In this document: positions 8,188-16,813 of the stretch, one piece after another
Numbering within the stretch: position 1 is the stretch's first letter
Layout: the number at the start of each line of letters is the position of its first letter
DNA from: an uncultured Polaribacter sp.
Lineage (GTDB): Bacteria > Bacteroidota > Bacteroidia > Flavobacteriales > Flavobacteriaceae
Reading direction: 5' to 3'
Length of the DNA: 54,391 bases
Assembly (NCBI RefSeq): GCF_947501385.1
Contig: NZ_CANMVP010000032.1
Location: forward strand, 1 to 54,391
The notes under the pieces: model-generated
Seen by the model: only the letters and a program-made list of their open reading frames with translations
What the model was told of the DNA's origin: nothing
Database searches by the model: none
Translations under genes and position numbers: made by a program

Positions 8188-9868
8188 TGGCAGATTTACA
8201 TGTAAGCAAAAAAACTATAGGCAAACTATTTAGTGAAATGCAAAATAGAAAATTTATTATACCCGATTATCAAAGACCTTATAAATGGAATATAGAAAAA
8301 TGTGAGACATTATGGGAAGATATTGAAAACTTTGCTCAAACTGATGCTAAAAAAGGAGCAGATTATTTTTTAGGCACTATTGTTTCTTACAATAGCTTAA
8401 ATTCTTTGGAAATTATTGATGGTCAACAAAGAATTACATCTTTTTTCTTACTACTACGTTCTTTTTATAAAAAGCTAGAAGCTATGCCAGAAGACGATGA
8501 TGTCATTGGCCTGAAAAATCAATTAGCACCTTGTATTTGGGATATTAATCCTATTTCCCAAAAAGTATCTGATAAGAATAAAATACATATTGAATCTTTA
8601 GTTGCAACGGAATCTGATAATGAAACATTTCATGATATTTTGAAAACTGGTAAAGCTTCTATTCACGCAAATGATAATTACTCAAAAAACTATTTATACT
8701 TTAAACTTAAATGTGACGAGTACGCTACAATTAATCCAATGCAATGGAAAGAACTATGCGTAATAATTCTTCAAAACTGCATCCTATTACCTATAGAATG
8801 TGATACACCAGAAACAGCACTTACTATTTTTTCTACACTCAATGATAGAGGAATGCCATTATCAGATTCTGATATTTTTAAAGCTCAAATATATAGAAGT
8901 AAAAATGAGAAAAGTGAACGCGAAGAATTTACTACAATATGGAAAGACTTAACAGCAATCTGTGAGGAAGGTGGTATAAGTATTGACGATGTTTTCAGAT
9001 ATTATACGCACATTTTAAGAGCAAGAAATAATGATAAAACTAAAGAAATTGGCTTACGTAAATTCTATGCCGAAAGCAATTATTATAGATTAAAAGAAGA
9101 GGGTTTTATTGCAGAGATAATTGCTTTGGCTAATTTTTGGAGGTATATAAATAGAGATATTGAACCTGAAACTTTCAATTACTTGATTTTCTAGAAAGCA
9201 GAAAATTTATACATTGTTTATTTCATTATCCTAACGATTACTGGAAGTATCCTTTAAGCGTCTTTTTTATAAAAAATAAAGATTCAGAGACATTTTCTGA
9301 AGAACTAACTTTACTTTTAAGAAAATTATTAGCTTCACTTGTTTATAAATTTATAGGTGCTCCAACTGTTAATGCTATTAAGGGTGATATTTACCAATCA
9401 TGTATCAGCATCATTAATAGGAATGAATTGACTTTTAGAATAAATTGGGACGAAGAAAGTCTACAAGGTGACTTCAATAATCACCATTCTTCAAGAATCT
9501 CTAGAGTACTCCTTTTATTAGATGCATACTTAAACCCAAATCAAATAGAATTGATTCCATTTACATCAGATATAGAACATATATTTCCTAAAAAATGGCA
9601 GAACACAAATTACAACGGTTGGGATTTAGAGGATGCTAATAAATATTTAGATAAATTAGGAAATAAAGTAATTTTAGAAAAGAAATTGAATATCCAAGCA
9701 GGTAATGGTTATTTCGGTATTAAGAAGAGTAAATATTTTAATTCTAAAATTGCTAATATAAAAGACCTCGCAACTTATCCAAAAGACGATTGGGTAAAGT
9801 CCGATATAGAACAGAGAGAAATTAATTTAAAACAAAATATCATAAATTTTTTTATAACTTTATTATAA
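8187..9868 (+). pseudogene. DUF262-DUF1524 (GmrSD-like) nuclease, split by a one-base frameshift
   Basis: The first frame (8187-9194) carries the DUF262 NTP-binding/ParB-like domain with IPDYQRPYKW (25-34) and IDGQQR (77-82) and ends at a TAG. One base appears to be missing near 9185: TTGATTTTCTAG reads Y-L-I-F-stop, but adding a G gives Y-L-D-F-L-E-S. From there the other frame stays open to 9868 and carries the DUF1524 HNH-type domain with DIEHIFPKKW and LGNKVILEKKLN. Restored length is about 560 residues, normal for GmrSD-type type IV restriction proteins, which cut modified DNA. The start overlaps the OLD gene by one base. It is either a true inactivation or a sequencing/assembly error; the rest of the frame is undamaged, so the break is recent. 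Confidence 0.88.
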
Positions 9869-9910
9869 AAATATATAAATTTTCAAAAAAAAGCCCTTAT
9901 TTCAAACCCA

Positions 9911-11371
9911 ATGAGTGAAACCAATCGCATAGAATACAAACGAGAATTTTCTAAAAAAGTAGATTTAGAAAAGGAAGTAATTGCGTTTTTAAATTATCCG
10001 GAAGGTGGAGAAATTTATATTGGTATAAATGCTGATAAAACTATTTATGGAGTTTCTAATTTAGATGAAACGATGCTTAAAATAAAAGATAGCATTAAAA
10101 ATAACATTCAACCTTCTTGCTTGGGGTTGTTTGATATTATTGCGTTAGAAAAAGAAAAGAAAAATGTTATTAAAATTATTGTTTCTAGCGGTACAGAAAA
10201 ACCCTATTATAAACGTAGAAAAGGGATGACGCCAGAAGGCTCTTTTGTTCGTATTGGTTCTGCTTCTGAACCTATGACACAAAAAATGATTGATGAGTTA
10301 TTTGCAAAACGTACTCGAAATTCTATTGGTAAAATAATTGCACCTGTTCAAGATTTAAATTTCGAGCAACTGCATATTTACTATCAGGAGAAAAAGAAAC
10401 CTTTAAACAAACAGTTTCAAAAAAATTTAGAATTAGCAACTACAGACAATGCTTTCAATTACGTAGCGTATTTACTAGCAGATACAAATAACATGTCTTT
10501 TAAAGTTGCTAAATATAAAGGAATTGATCGCATACATCTTTCTGAAACCAATGAATACGGATACCAATCTTTAATTAAAGCCTGCAAAAGCGTTTTAGAT
10601 AAAATCGATATCGAAAATAAAACGCAAACACTAATTACGGCAAAAGACAGAAAAGACAAACGTTTATGGAATACAATTGCATTAAAAGAAGCAATTATAA
10701 ACGCATTTGTACACAACGATTATACAAGAGAAGCGCCTCCAAAATTTGAAATTTTTAGTGATAGAATAGAAATAACATCTACAGGTTCTTTGCCAAATGG
10801 TTTAAGCGAAGAAGAATTTTTTGAAGGATTTTCTATTCCTAGAAACAAAGAATTAATCAGAATTTTTAAAGATTTAGAGTTGGTAGAACAGTTAGGTTCT
10901 GGTATTCCTAGAATTATTGCACATTATTCCGAAGAAAGTTTTAAATTTTCTGATAATTTTTTACGCATTACTTTACCAAAATCTTTTATAGATGAAAAAG
11001 CAACCGAGCATGTTACCGAGCAAGTTGACCCCTCAAGTACCCCTCAAGTACCCCTTAAGTTAACTCCCGTAACCGACCTAGTTACCGACCCAGTTACCGA
11101 CCCAGTTACCGACCTAGTTACAGAAGCAAAAAAACAAGTCACCGAGCAAGTCACCGAGCATGTTAGAAATTTAATTAGGGTAATGGATAAAGATTACAGT
11201 ATTAGCGAATTAATGCGTTTATTTAAATTAACACATAAGCCTAATTTTAGAAATAACTATTTGAATCCAGCTCTTGAAGGTCAATTTATAGAGCTTACAA
11301 TACCTGATAAGCCTAAAAGTTCAAAACAAAAATATAGATTGACTCAAAAAGGAAAAAGTATAAAAAAATAA
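9911..11371 (+). CDS. AlbA_2/HATPase_c_4 ATP-binding protein (COG2865 type) with VTD/VTE repeats
   Basis: A 486-residue protein. Residues about 5-125 match the AlbA_2 (Schlafen-type, nucleic-acid-binding) domain, seen in RIEYKREF and GGEIYIGINADKTIYGV. Residues about 250-355 form an HATPase_c_4 domain with LWNTIALKEAIINAFVHNDY and LVEQLGSGIPRII. A low-complexity linker of VTEQV/VTDPV units (about 369-415) precedes a C-terminal winged-helix-like domain ending in KYRLTQKGK, similar to the C-terminal part of Fic-associated regulators. The family is often called a transcriptional regulator, but its biochemical role is not settled. It lies 42 bases after the DUF262-DUF1524 gene and shares one base with hsdR, so it belongs to the restriction operon. 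Confidence 0.85.
   Translation: MSETNRIEYKREFSKKVDLEKEVIAFLNYPEGGEIYIGINADKTIYGVSNLDETMLKIKDSIKNNIQPSCLGLFDIIALEKEKKNVIKIIVSSGTEKPYYKRRKGMTPEGSFVRIGSASEPMTQKMIDELFAKRTRNSIGKIIAPVQDLNFEQLHIYYQEKKKPLNKQFQKNLELATTDNAFNYVAYLLADTNNMSFKVAKYKGIDRIHLSETNEYGYQSLIKACKSVLDKIDIENKTQTLITAKDRKDKRLWNTIALKEAIINAFVHNDYTREAPPKFEIFSDRIEITSTGSLPNGLSEEEFFEGFSIPRNKELIRIFKDLELVEQLGSGIPRIIAHYSEESFKFSDNFLRITLPKSFIDEKATEHVTEQVDPSSTPQVPLKLTPVTDLVTDPVTDPVTDLVTEAKKQVTEQVTEHVRNLIRVMDKDYSISELMRLFKLTHKPNFRNNYLNPALEGQFIELTIPDKPKSSKQKYRLTQKGKSIKK
11069..11116. repeat. 12-bp coding tandem repeat (four units)
   Basis: Four in-frame copies of GTTACCGACCYA (each reading V-T-D-L/P) with one or two substitutions, followed by a fifth diverged unit and flanked by related VTEQ/VTEH codons. 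Because the unit is 12 bases, slippage would change linker length without changing the frame. Confidence 0.85.
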
Positions 11372-14300
11372 TGAAATTCACAGAAGCACAACTAGAAAAT
11401 GTTTTTATAAAGTTATTAGGAATTGAAGGTATTCCACATGTTTTAGGAAATACCATTGATCGCCAACAAAACGAAGTCTTAATTAAAGCAGATATTAAAG
11501 CGTATTTGCAAAATAAATACAAAGAAGACAACATTACAAAGAGCGAAATAGAAAGTGTCATTCGAAAACTACAGGTTTTTAGTGCATCAGACTTGTATGA
11601 ATCTAACAAACAGATCATGAAATTGGTTTGTAATGGTTTTCAGTTAGAAAGAGAAGATCGTTCTAAAAAAGACTTGTATATTCATTTAATAGATTATTCT
11701 GCATCAGATAACAATATTTATAAAATTGTAAATCAATTAGAAATTTACGGTTACGAAAAAAGGGTTCCAGATGGTATTTTGTATATCAATGGGTTGCCTT
11801 TGGTAGTTATGGAATTTAAAAGTGCTATTCGTGAAAATGCCACAATGCACGATGCGTATGTTCAGTTAACGACACGTTATAAAAGAGACATTCCAGAACT
11901 GTTTAAATACAATACTTTTTGTGTGATTAGTGATGGCGTGAATAGTAAAATGGGCTCATTCTTTGCAAATTATGAGTTTTATTACGCCTGGAGAAAAGTT
12001 TTAGGTTTAGATAAAGAAGTAGATGGCATCAACTCCATGTATACTATGATTCATGGCTTGTTTAATAGAAACAGGTTGCGAGAAGTAATTCATCATTTTA
12101 TTTACTTTCCAGATAGCAATAAACACGATTTAAAGATTGTTTGTCGTTACCCACAGTATTATGCAGCAACTAAATTATTAGAAAACATAAAACTGCATCA
12201 AAAGCCAGAAGGAGACGGAAAAGGTGGAACTTATTTTGGAGCTACAGGTTGTGGTAAAAGTTATACCATGTTGTTTTTGGCAAGATTGTTAATGCGAAGT
12301 CCACATTTTAAAAGCCCGACTTTAGTAATTATTACAGATAGAACCGATTTAGACGATCAATTATCTGGGCAGTTTACCAATGCTAAAGAATATATTGGAG
12401 ACAATACAATTGTTAGTGTTGAAAGTAGAAAAGAGTTAAAAGAACTCTTACAAGGAAGAAAAAGTGGTGGCGTATTTTTAACGACGATACATAAATTTAC
12501 AGAAGATTTAGAGCTACTAACAGAACGTAATAATGTAATTTGTATTTCAGATGAAGCACATAGAAGTCAGATTAATTTAGATCAAAAAGTTACAGTAACT
12601 GAAGATGGTGTAAAAAAGACCTATGGTTTTGCTAAATATTTGCATGATTCTTTACCAAATGCAACCTATGTAGGTTTTACTGGAACACCAATAGACGCAA
12701 CGTTAAATGTATTTGGAGATATTATAGATTCTTATACGATGACAGAATCCGAAAAAGATGATATTACTGTCAGAATTGTTTATGAAGGTAGAGCTGCAAA
12801 AGTTGTTTTAGAGAGTAAAAAATTATACGAAATAGAAGAATATTATAGAAAATGTGCGGAAGAAGGTGCAAATGATTATCAAGTTGAAGAAAGTAAAAAA
12901 GCTTCCGCAAATATGAATGCCGTAATTGGTGATCCTGATAGAATTAGAGCCGTTGCGCAAGATTTTGTAAAACATTATGAAACTAGAATTGAAGAAGGTG
13001 CAACGTTAAAAGGAAAAGCATTATTCGTCTGTAGTTCTAGATCAATTGCATTTAATTTATATCAGGAAATAATTGCTATACGACCAAAATGGACAGAAAT
13101 AAAAGCTTTTGAGGAAGGTTCTGAATTATCAGAAAAAGAAAAGAAAGAGATAAAACCTATTGAGCGCATCAAAATGATTATGACTCGTGGTAAGGATGAT
13201 CCAAAAGAAATGTACAATTTATTGGGTACAAAAGATGATCGAAAAGAGTTAGACAGACAGTTTAAAAATGAGAAATCTAATTTTAAAATTGCGATTGTTG
13301 TAGATATGTGGTTAACTGGTTTTGATGTTCCTTTTTTAGACACGATGTATATTGATAAACCAATACAACAACATAATTTAATTCAGACAATTTCTAGAGT
13401 AAATAGAAAATATAAAACAAAAGAAAAAGGTTTGGTCGTGGATTATATTGGTTTTAAAAAGCAAATGAATTTGGCTTTAAAACAATATTCAAAAGTAGAT
13501 GGTCAAAATTTTGAAGATATAGAAACTTCTATTGTTGTTGTAAAAGATCAGTTAGATTTATTGGCAAAACTGTTTCATAAGTTTGATGCATCCGATTACT
13601 TTTCTGGTGTTGGAATAAAACAGTTAGAATGTTTAAATAAAGGCGCTGAATTTGTTCAATTAACCAAAAATATTGAAACGCGTTTTATGAATATTGTAAA
13701 ACGCTTAAAAGTAGCTTATGACATTTGTTGTGGTACAAATGAGTTTACTGGAATTCAGAAAGATTACATTCATTTTTATTTAGCCATCCGTTCTATTGTC
13801 TTTAAGCTAACAAAAGGGAATGCGCCCGATACAGCACAAATGAATGCAAGAGTTAGAGAATTAATCAAAGAAGCCTTAAAAAGCGATGGAGTTGAGGAAA
13901 TTTTTAAGTTAGGGGAAGATAAAGAGAGTGAAATAGACATTTTTGATGAAAGTTATTTAGCCAAGATTGAAAAAATTAAGCTCCCAAATACTAAGATTAA
14001 ACTGTTACAGCAATTACTTTTAAAAGCAATTGACGAGTTAAAGAAAACGAACAAAATACAAGGCGTAGATTTTTCTCAAAAATTTAAATCTATTGTCGAT
14101 AAATATAACGAACGTAAAGAATCAGATATTTTGCAGAGTAATGTTTTAGAAGATTTTACCGATGAAATAATTGATTTGTATCATGAATTAAGAAAAGAGA
14201 AAAGCTCTTATAAAGACATGGGGATTGACTTTGAAGAAAAAGCATTCTACGATATTTTAAAAGCGATTGCAAATAAATATGATTTCAATTATCCTGAAGA

Positions 14301-14511
14301 TAAATTAATACATCTTGCTAAAGAAGTCAAAAAAGTGGTAGACGATAAAACAAAATATACAGACTGGAATCAACGTGATGACATAAAAGCAGAATTGAAA
14401 GTAGATTTAATTATATTGTTAGCAGAAAATGAATATCCTCCAATTACCAAGGATGAAGTTTTTAAAGAGATTTTTGAACAAGCAGAGAATTTTAAGAAAT
14501 ATAAATCTTAG
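11371..14511 (+). CDS. hsdR: Type I restriction endonuclease subunit HsdR
   Basis: ATP-dependent translocase and endonuclease subunit, 1046 residues. The N-terminal nuclease domain has the PD-(D/E)xK set PDG (Asp134), Glu148 and Lys150 in VVMEFKSA. The SF2 motor follows, with GATGCGKS (290-297), DEAH (394-397), VGFTGTP and the motif VI-like QTISRVNRKYK. A helical C-terminal region for binding the methylase ends the protein. All catalytic residues that I can check are present, so the restriction function looks intact. Start overlaps the previous stop by one base. The 3' end overlaps the convergent membrane-protein gene by four bases. Confidence 0.96.
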   Translation: MKFTEAQLENVFIKLLGIEGIPHVLGNTIDRQQNEVLIKADIKAYLQNKYKEDNITKSEIESVIRKLQVFSASDLYESNKQIMKLVCNGFQLEREDRSKKDLYIHLIDYSASDNNIYKIVNQLEIYGYEKRVPDGILYINGLPLVVMEFKSAIRENATMHDAYVQLTTRYKRDIPELFKYNTFCVISDGVNSKMGSFFANYEFYYAWRKVLGLDKEVDGINSMYTMIHGLFNRNRLREVIHHFIYFPDSNKHDLKIVCRYPQYYAATKLLENIKLHQKPEGDGKGGTYFGATGCGKSYTMLFLARLLMRSPHFKSPTLVIITDRTDLDDQLSGQFTNAKEYIGDNTIVSVESRKELKELLQGRKSGGVFLTTIHKFTEDLELLTERNNVICISDEAHRSQINLDQKVTVTEDGVKKTYGFAKYLHDSLPNATYVGFTGTPIDATLNVFGDIIDSYTMTESEKDDITVRIVYEGRAAKVVLESKKLYEIEEYYRKCAEEGANDYQVEESKKASANMNAVIGDPDRIRAVAQDFVKHYETRIEEGATLKGKALFVCSSRSIAFNLYQEIIAIRPKWTEIKAFEEGSELSEKEKKEIKPIERIKMIMTRGKDDPKEMYNLLGTKDDRKELDRQFKNEKSNFKIAIVVDMWLTGFDVPFLDTMYIDKPIQQHNLIQTISRVNRKYKTKEKGLVVDYIGFKKQMNLALKQYSKVDGQNFEDIETSIVVVKDQLDLLAKLFHKFDASDYFSGVGIKQLECLNKGAEFVQLTKNIETRFMNIVKRLKVAYDICCGTNEFTGIQKDYIHFYLAIRSIVFKLTKGNAPDTAQMNARVRELIKEALKSDGVEEIFKLGEDKESEIDIFDESYLAKIEKIKLPNTKIKLLQQLLLKAIDELKKTNKIQGVDFSQKFKSIVDKYNERKESDILQSNVLEDFTDEIIDLYHELRKEKSSYKDMGIDFEEKAFYDILKAIANKYDFNYPEDKLIHLAKEVKKVVDDKTKYTDWNQRDDIKAELKVDLIILLAENEYPPITKDEVFKEIFEQAENFKKYKS

Positions 14512-15581
14512 AGTTCTAAAACAGTATCGGATAATGAGATGAATGTAAGTAAGCCTAAAATAAATAATATAAGTAACCGTAAAAAGAAGAATTTATTAAA
14601 ATCGTAAGATAATTTTTTTTCTTTATTCTCAATTGGAATAAATAGAGACAAAAACTGATTAATTAGCAAAATGGTTAGAAATTTTCCCCAAAAACCAGCA
14701 TAAAGAAAATAATTAGAAAGTTTTGAATCGTCAAGACCTAAAGCTTTATCAAAAAAATGAATTAGTATTAATAAAACAATAGAAACAAAAAAAACAAGCT
14801 GTACTTTGCCATACATTCTTTGCTTCTTGACTTCATTCTCCATCTTTTTATTCTTCGATGGAATATAGGTCAAGTTCATATTGATGATTTTTGAAGCTTT
14901 TAAAATGAAAATATCTCCTGGTACTTTAAGCCTATTTCTTGATTTTATAGGCTTTTCTTCTTGGGTCGATTGTTCGTCTTTAATCTCAATCCCTTGATTG
15001 TTTAAGATTTTTTCTTTCCTTTTATAACGATGTGTATCAATTAGATACACCTTATCTAGTTGAGTAATATCGTCACTTTTTAAATCATAATCAACAACAT
15101 ATCCTGTATACAATTCCTTTTGATCATTTTGATCACTAACAGAAACCAATATATCTGCATAGGTCATCAAAATATTTTGATCTTTGCCTTTATTTCCTTT
15201 AAGTGAAACCTTATGAGCTTCCTCAAATTTTTTCATATTCAATACTTCTCCACTAAATATATAATACCATTGATTTTTAAATCTAAAAAGCTTAAATTTT
15301 TTATCCCAATTTTGAAACCTTATTAATCGACTACTTATGAAACCAGTTAGTGCTGAAAAAGTAGAAACTACAAATGAGTATATAAAAAACTTTATAATAT
15401 GATTATCAATAAAGTTCTTGGTTACCTCTTGAGTTCCATTAGATCCATCTGATGTAACATCTCTGAAAATTATAAATATATCTAAAAAGCTAGAGTCAAA
15501 ACCAAGTGAAAAATAATAAATTACAAGAGCAAAAACTTGAATCATTATTCCCGGTATTATACTGAAAAAGATAGAATGCAA
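14508..15581 (-). CDS. Membrane protein of unknown function, probably longer at the N-terminus
   Basis: From a TTG at 15581 the frame encodes 357 residues with four or five membrane segments (about 2-24, 68-88, and three near the C-terminus) around a cytoplasmic middle part containing FRFKNQWYYIFSGE and a YTGYVVDYDL stretch. The frame stays open upstream to about 15707, and the extra residues read FIAFFISIVIPGIVFRRFYF then YGEFSKQFNTKDPV. This looks like genuine protein (a first membrane helix plus a basic turn) and recalls the N-terminus of related flavobacterial membrane proteins. No ATG, GTG or TTG is available there; a CTG at 15701 is possible. So the gene is either started by a rare codon or has lost its start. 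It converges on hsdR and follows the small gene at 15713. Function unknown. Confidence 0.72.
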   Translation of the reverse strand: MHSIFFSIIPGIMIQVFALVIYYFSLGFDSSFLDIFIIFRDVTSDGSNGTQEVTKNFIDNHIIKFFIYSFVVSTFSALTGFISSRLIRFQNWDKKFKLFRFKNQWYYIFSGEVLNMKKFEEAHKVSLKGNKGKDQNILMTYADILVSVSDQNDQKELYTGYVVDYDLKSDDITQLDKVYLIDTHRYKRKEKILNNQGIEIKDEQSTQEEKPIKSRNRLKVPGDIFILKASKIINMNLTYIPSKNKKMENEVKKQRMYGKVQLVFFVSIVLLILIHFFDKALGLDDSKLSNYFLYAGFWGKFLTILLINQFLSLFIPIENKEKKLSYDFNKFFFLRLLILFILGLLTFISLSDTVLEL

Positions 15582-15712
15582 TACAGGATCTTTTGTGTTG
15601 AATTGCTTTGAAAATTCTCCATAAAAATAAAACCTCCTAAAAACTATTCCTGGTATAACTATTGAAATAAAAAAAGCTATGAAACCTACTGTTAAATTCA
15701 GAGCTATTTAAT

Positions 15713-15952
15713 TTATAAGATTGACTTCAATTTTGTTTTATCCCAATCTCCTGTAGAATGATATGCGTCAACAGCTTCACGAAGTTTATCAGCTTTTTCT
15801 GGATTCTGAACAGCTTTTAATCCATCATCAGAGATAACCTTTGTTTCAGTGGAGAAAGTAATATTTTTAAACTTATGATAAAGAAATAAGATTACCGATA
15901 AAATACCTACTATGGCAATTATACTTTCTAAAATATTTTTACTATTTTTCAT
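15713..15952 (-). CDS. Small single-pass membrane protein
   Basis: A 79-residue protein with one membrane helix (about 9-25) after a short basic N-terminus, then a polar tail with the segment NPEKADKLREAVDAYHSTGDW. No family recognised. It lies 11 bases upstream of the first codons of the extended frame of the next membrane protein, in the same direction, so the two are probably co-transcribed and may work together at the membrane. Start at 15952 is the only ATG that gives the helix in full. Confidence 0.6.
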   Translation of the reverse strand: MKNSKNILESIIAIVGILSVILFLYHKFKNITFSTETKVISDDGLKAVQNPEKADKLREAVDAYHSTGDWDKTKLKSIL

Positions 15953-16062
15953 ATCTTATGCTAAACTATCTATTTTCTAACTCTTAAAAAAATGTTTCAC
16001 TATGTTTTGTGAATTAATTATATATTAAAAAATATCGCCCCCTATCTCGTCCTCCTAAAAAC

Positions 16063-16098
16063 AAAAAAGCCTTCAAAACCAAATGGTTAAGAAGACTT
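16063..16098 (-). terminator. Rho-independent-type terminator, minus strand
   Basis: On the minus strand AAGTCTTC pairs with GAAGGCTT (one wobble), with an inner AACC/GGTT pair, followed by TTTTT. It would stop transcription arriving from the tdh-kbl direction. Confidence 0.65.
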
Positions 16099-16213
16099 TA
16101 AGTGAGCCCAAAAGGAGAAGAGTCGAACTTTCTTATTGAAGATTATAATTCTATACTAGCTTTTATGAAATCTGAAAAACTGAATAATAATTAATAATGA
16201 TTTTTATCTTTTA

Positions 16214-16230
16214 GAGGTCAGTAGTTAGTT
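16214..16230 (+). mobile_element. Solo terminus of the MITE-like element family
   Basis: GAGGTCAGTAGTTAGTT is identical over 14 bases to the left end of the element at 3101 and matches the inverted right end at 16 of 17 positions. No matching opposite end is seen downstream, so this is a truncated copy. Confidence 0.65.
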
Positions 16231-16660
16231 GCATATAATTTGGTTGTGATTTGTCTTATGAAAAAAATGTTAAAAAATGCCAGTAGCATTACAATAATTT
16301 TCTGAGAGATTTCAACAAATAACCCAGCCTAATAAGCCACTATCGTTCCAAAAAGAATTATATAATCATCTGGATGTTTATTTATCATTACTAATTGATA
16401 AAAACGCTGAGCTTTAACATAAAGGAATATCATCCTATTTTAGAGTAAATCGTAAAATATTTTAAAATCTCTGTTCTACAAACATTTATAAAAAAGAATA
16501 CTGCTTTTATAATAACTTTGGAAGAAATAATGGTGTTTTTCCAATACAATTGATAGCAAAAAAACAAAAGAGGTTAGCATAAAGTTTCCCCAATGTTGTC
16601 TAGTGATCGGTACTTAAAGGGAGAAGAAGTAGTATATTATTTGCTATATACTAATGTACC

Positions 16661-16750
16661 TCATGCTTGTGTAAAAGTATCCATTTGCTTCAATCCACCA
16701 TAACGACTTCCCATTCCTGCAGCTAATATTACTAGTGTTGGTTTTTTCAT
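16661..16750 (-). pseudogene. 5' stump of a sugar nucleotidyltransferase gene
   Basis: The 29 codons begin MKKPTLVILAAGMGSRYGG and continue LKQMD, the unmistakable N-terminal nucleotide-binding signature (GxGxR type) of NDP-sugar pyrophosphorylase-like proteins. Five residues later the frame meets a TGA and no further homology follows. A full gene would be around 250-300 codons. It lies 63 bases downstream of kbl in the same direction, so it was probably the third gene of that operon before the island edge removed the rest. Confidence 0.82.
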
Positions 16751-16813
16751 TGTTTTTTACTTTAAAATCTAAAAAAAGTCATTTTAAAAAATTAATATCT
16801 AAACTTATTATCT

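Larger units (their letters stand above)
15953..16660. other. Gene-free scar at the right edge of the defence island
   Basis: No gene recognised on either strand. The stretch holds a minus-strand terminator (16063-16098), a possible tRNA 3'-end remnant (16101-16134) and a lone element terminus reading GAGGTCAGTAGTTAGTT (16214-16230), matching the ends of the MITE-like element at 3101-3508. The following 430 bases show only short broken frames and end at the stump of a nucleotidyltransferase gene. This looks like accumulated insertion and deletion debris. Confidence 0.6.

Noticed and set aside
9428..9868. 146-codon frame as an independent gene starting with TTG
   Set aside because: The same frame is open back to 9185 and continues the DUF262 protein, so it is the 3' part of a frameshifted gene.
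6394..9868. Gabija or PARIS system
   Set aside because: The OLD-type protein lacks a UvrD-like GajB neighbour and the next gene is a DUF262-DUF1524 protein, so neither known two-gene arrangement fits.
16101..16134. tRNA gene
   Set aside because: Only a T-arm and acceptor-like piece can be seen, with a short insertion; no anticodon arm or D-arm follows, so it is kept only as a possible remnant.
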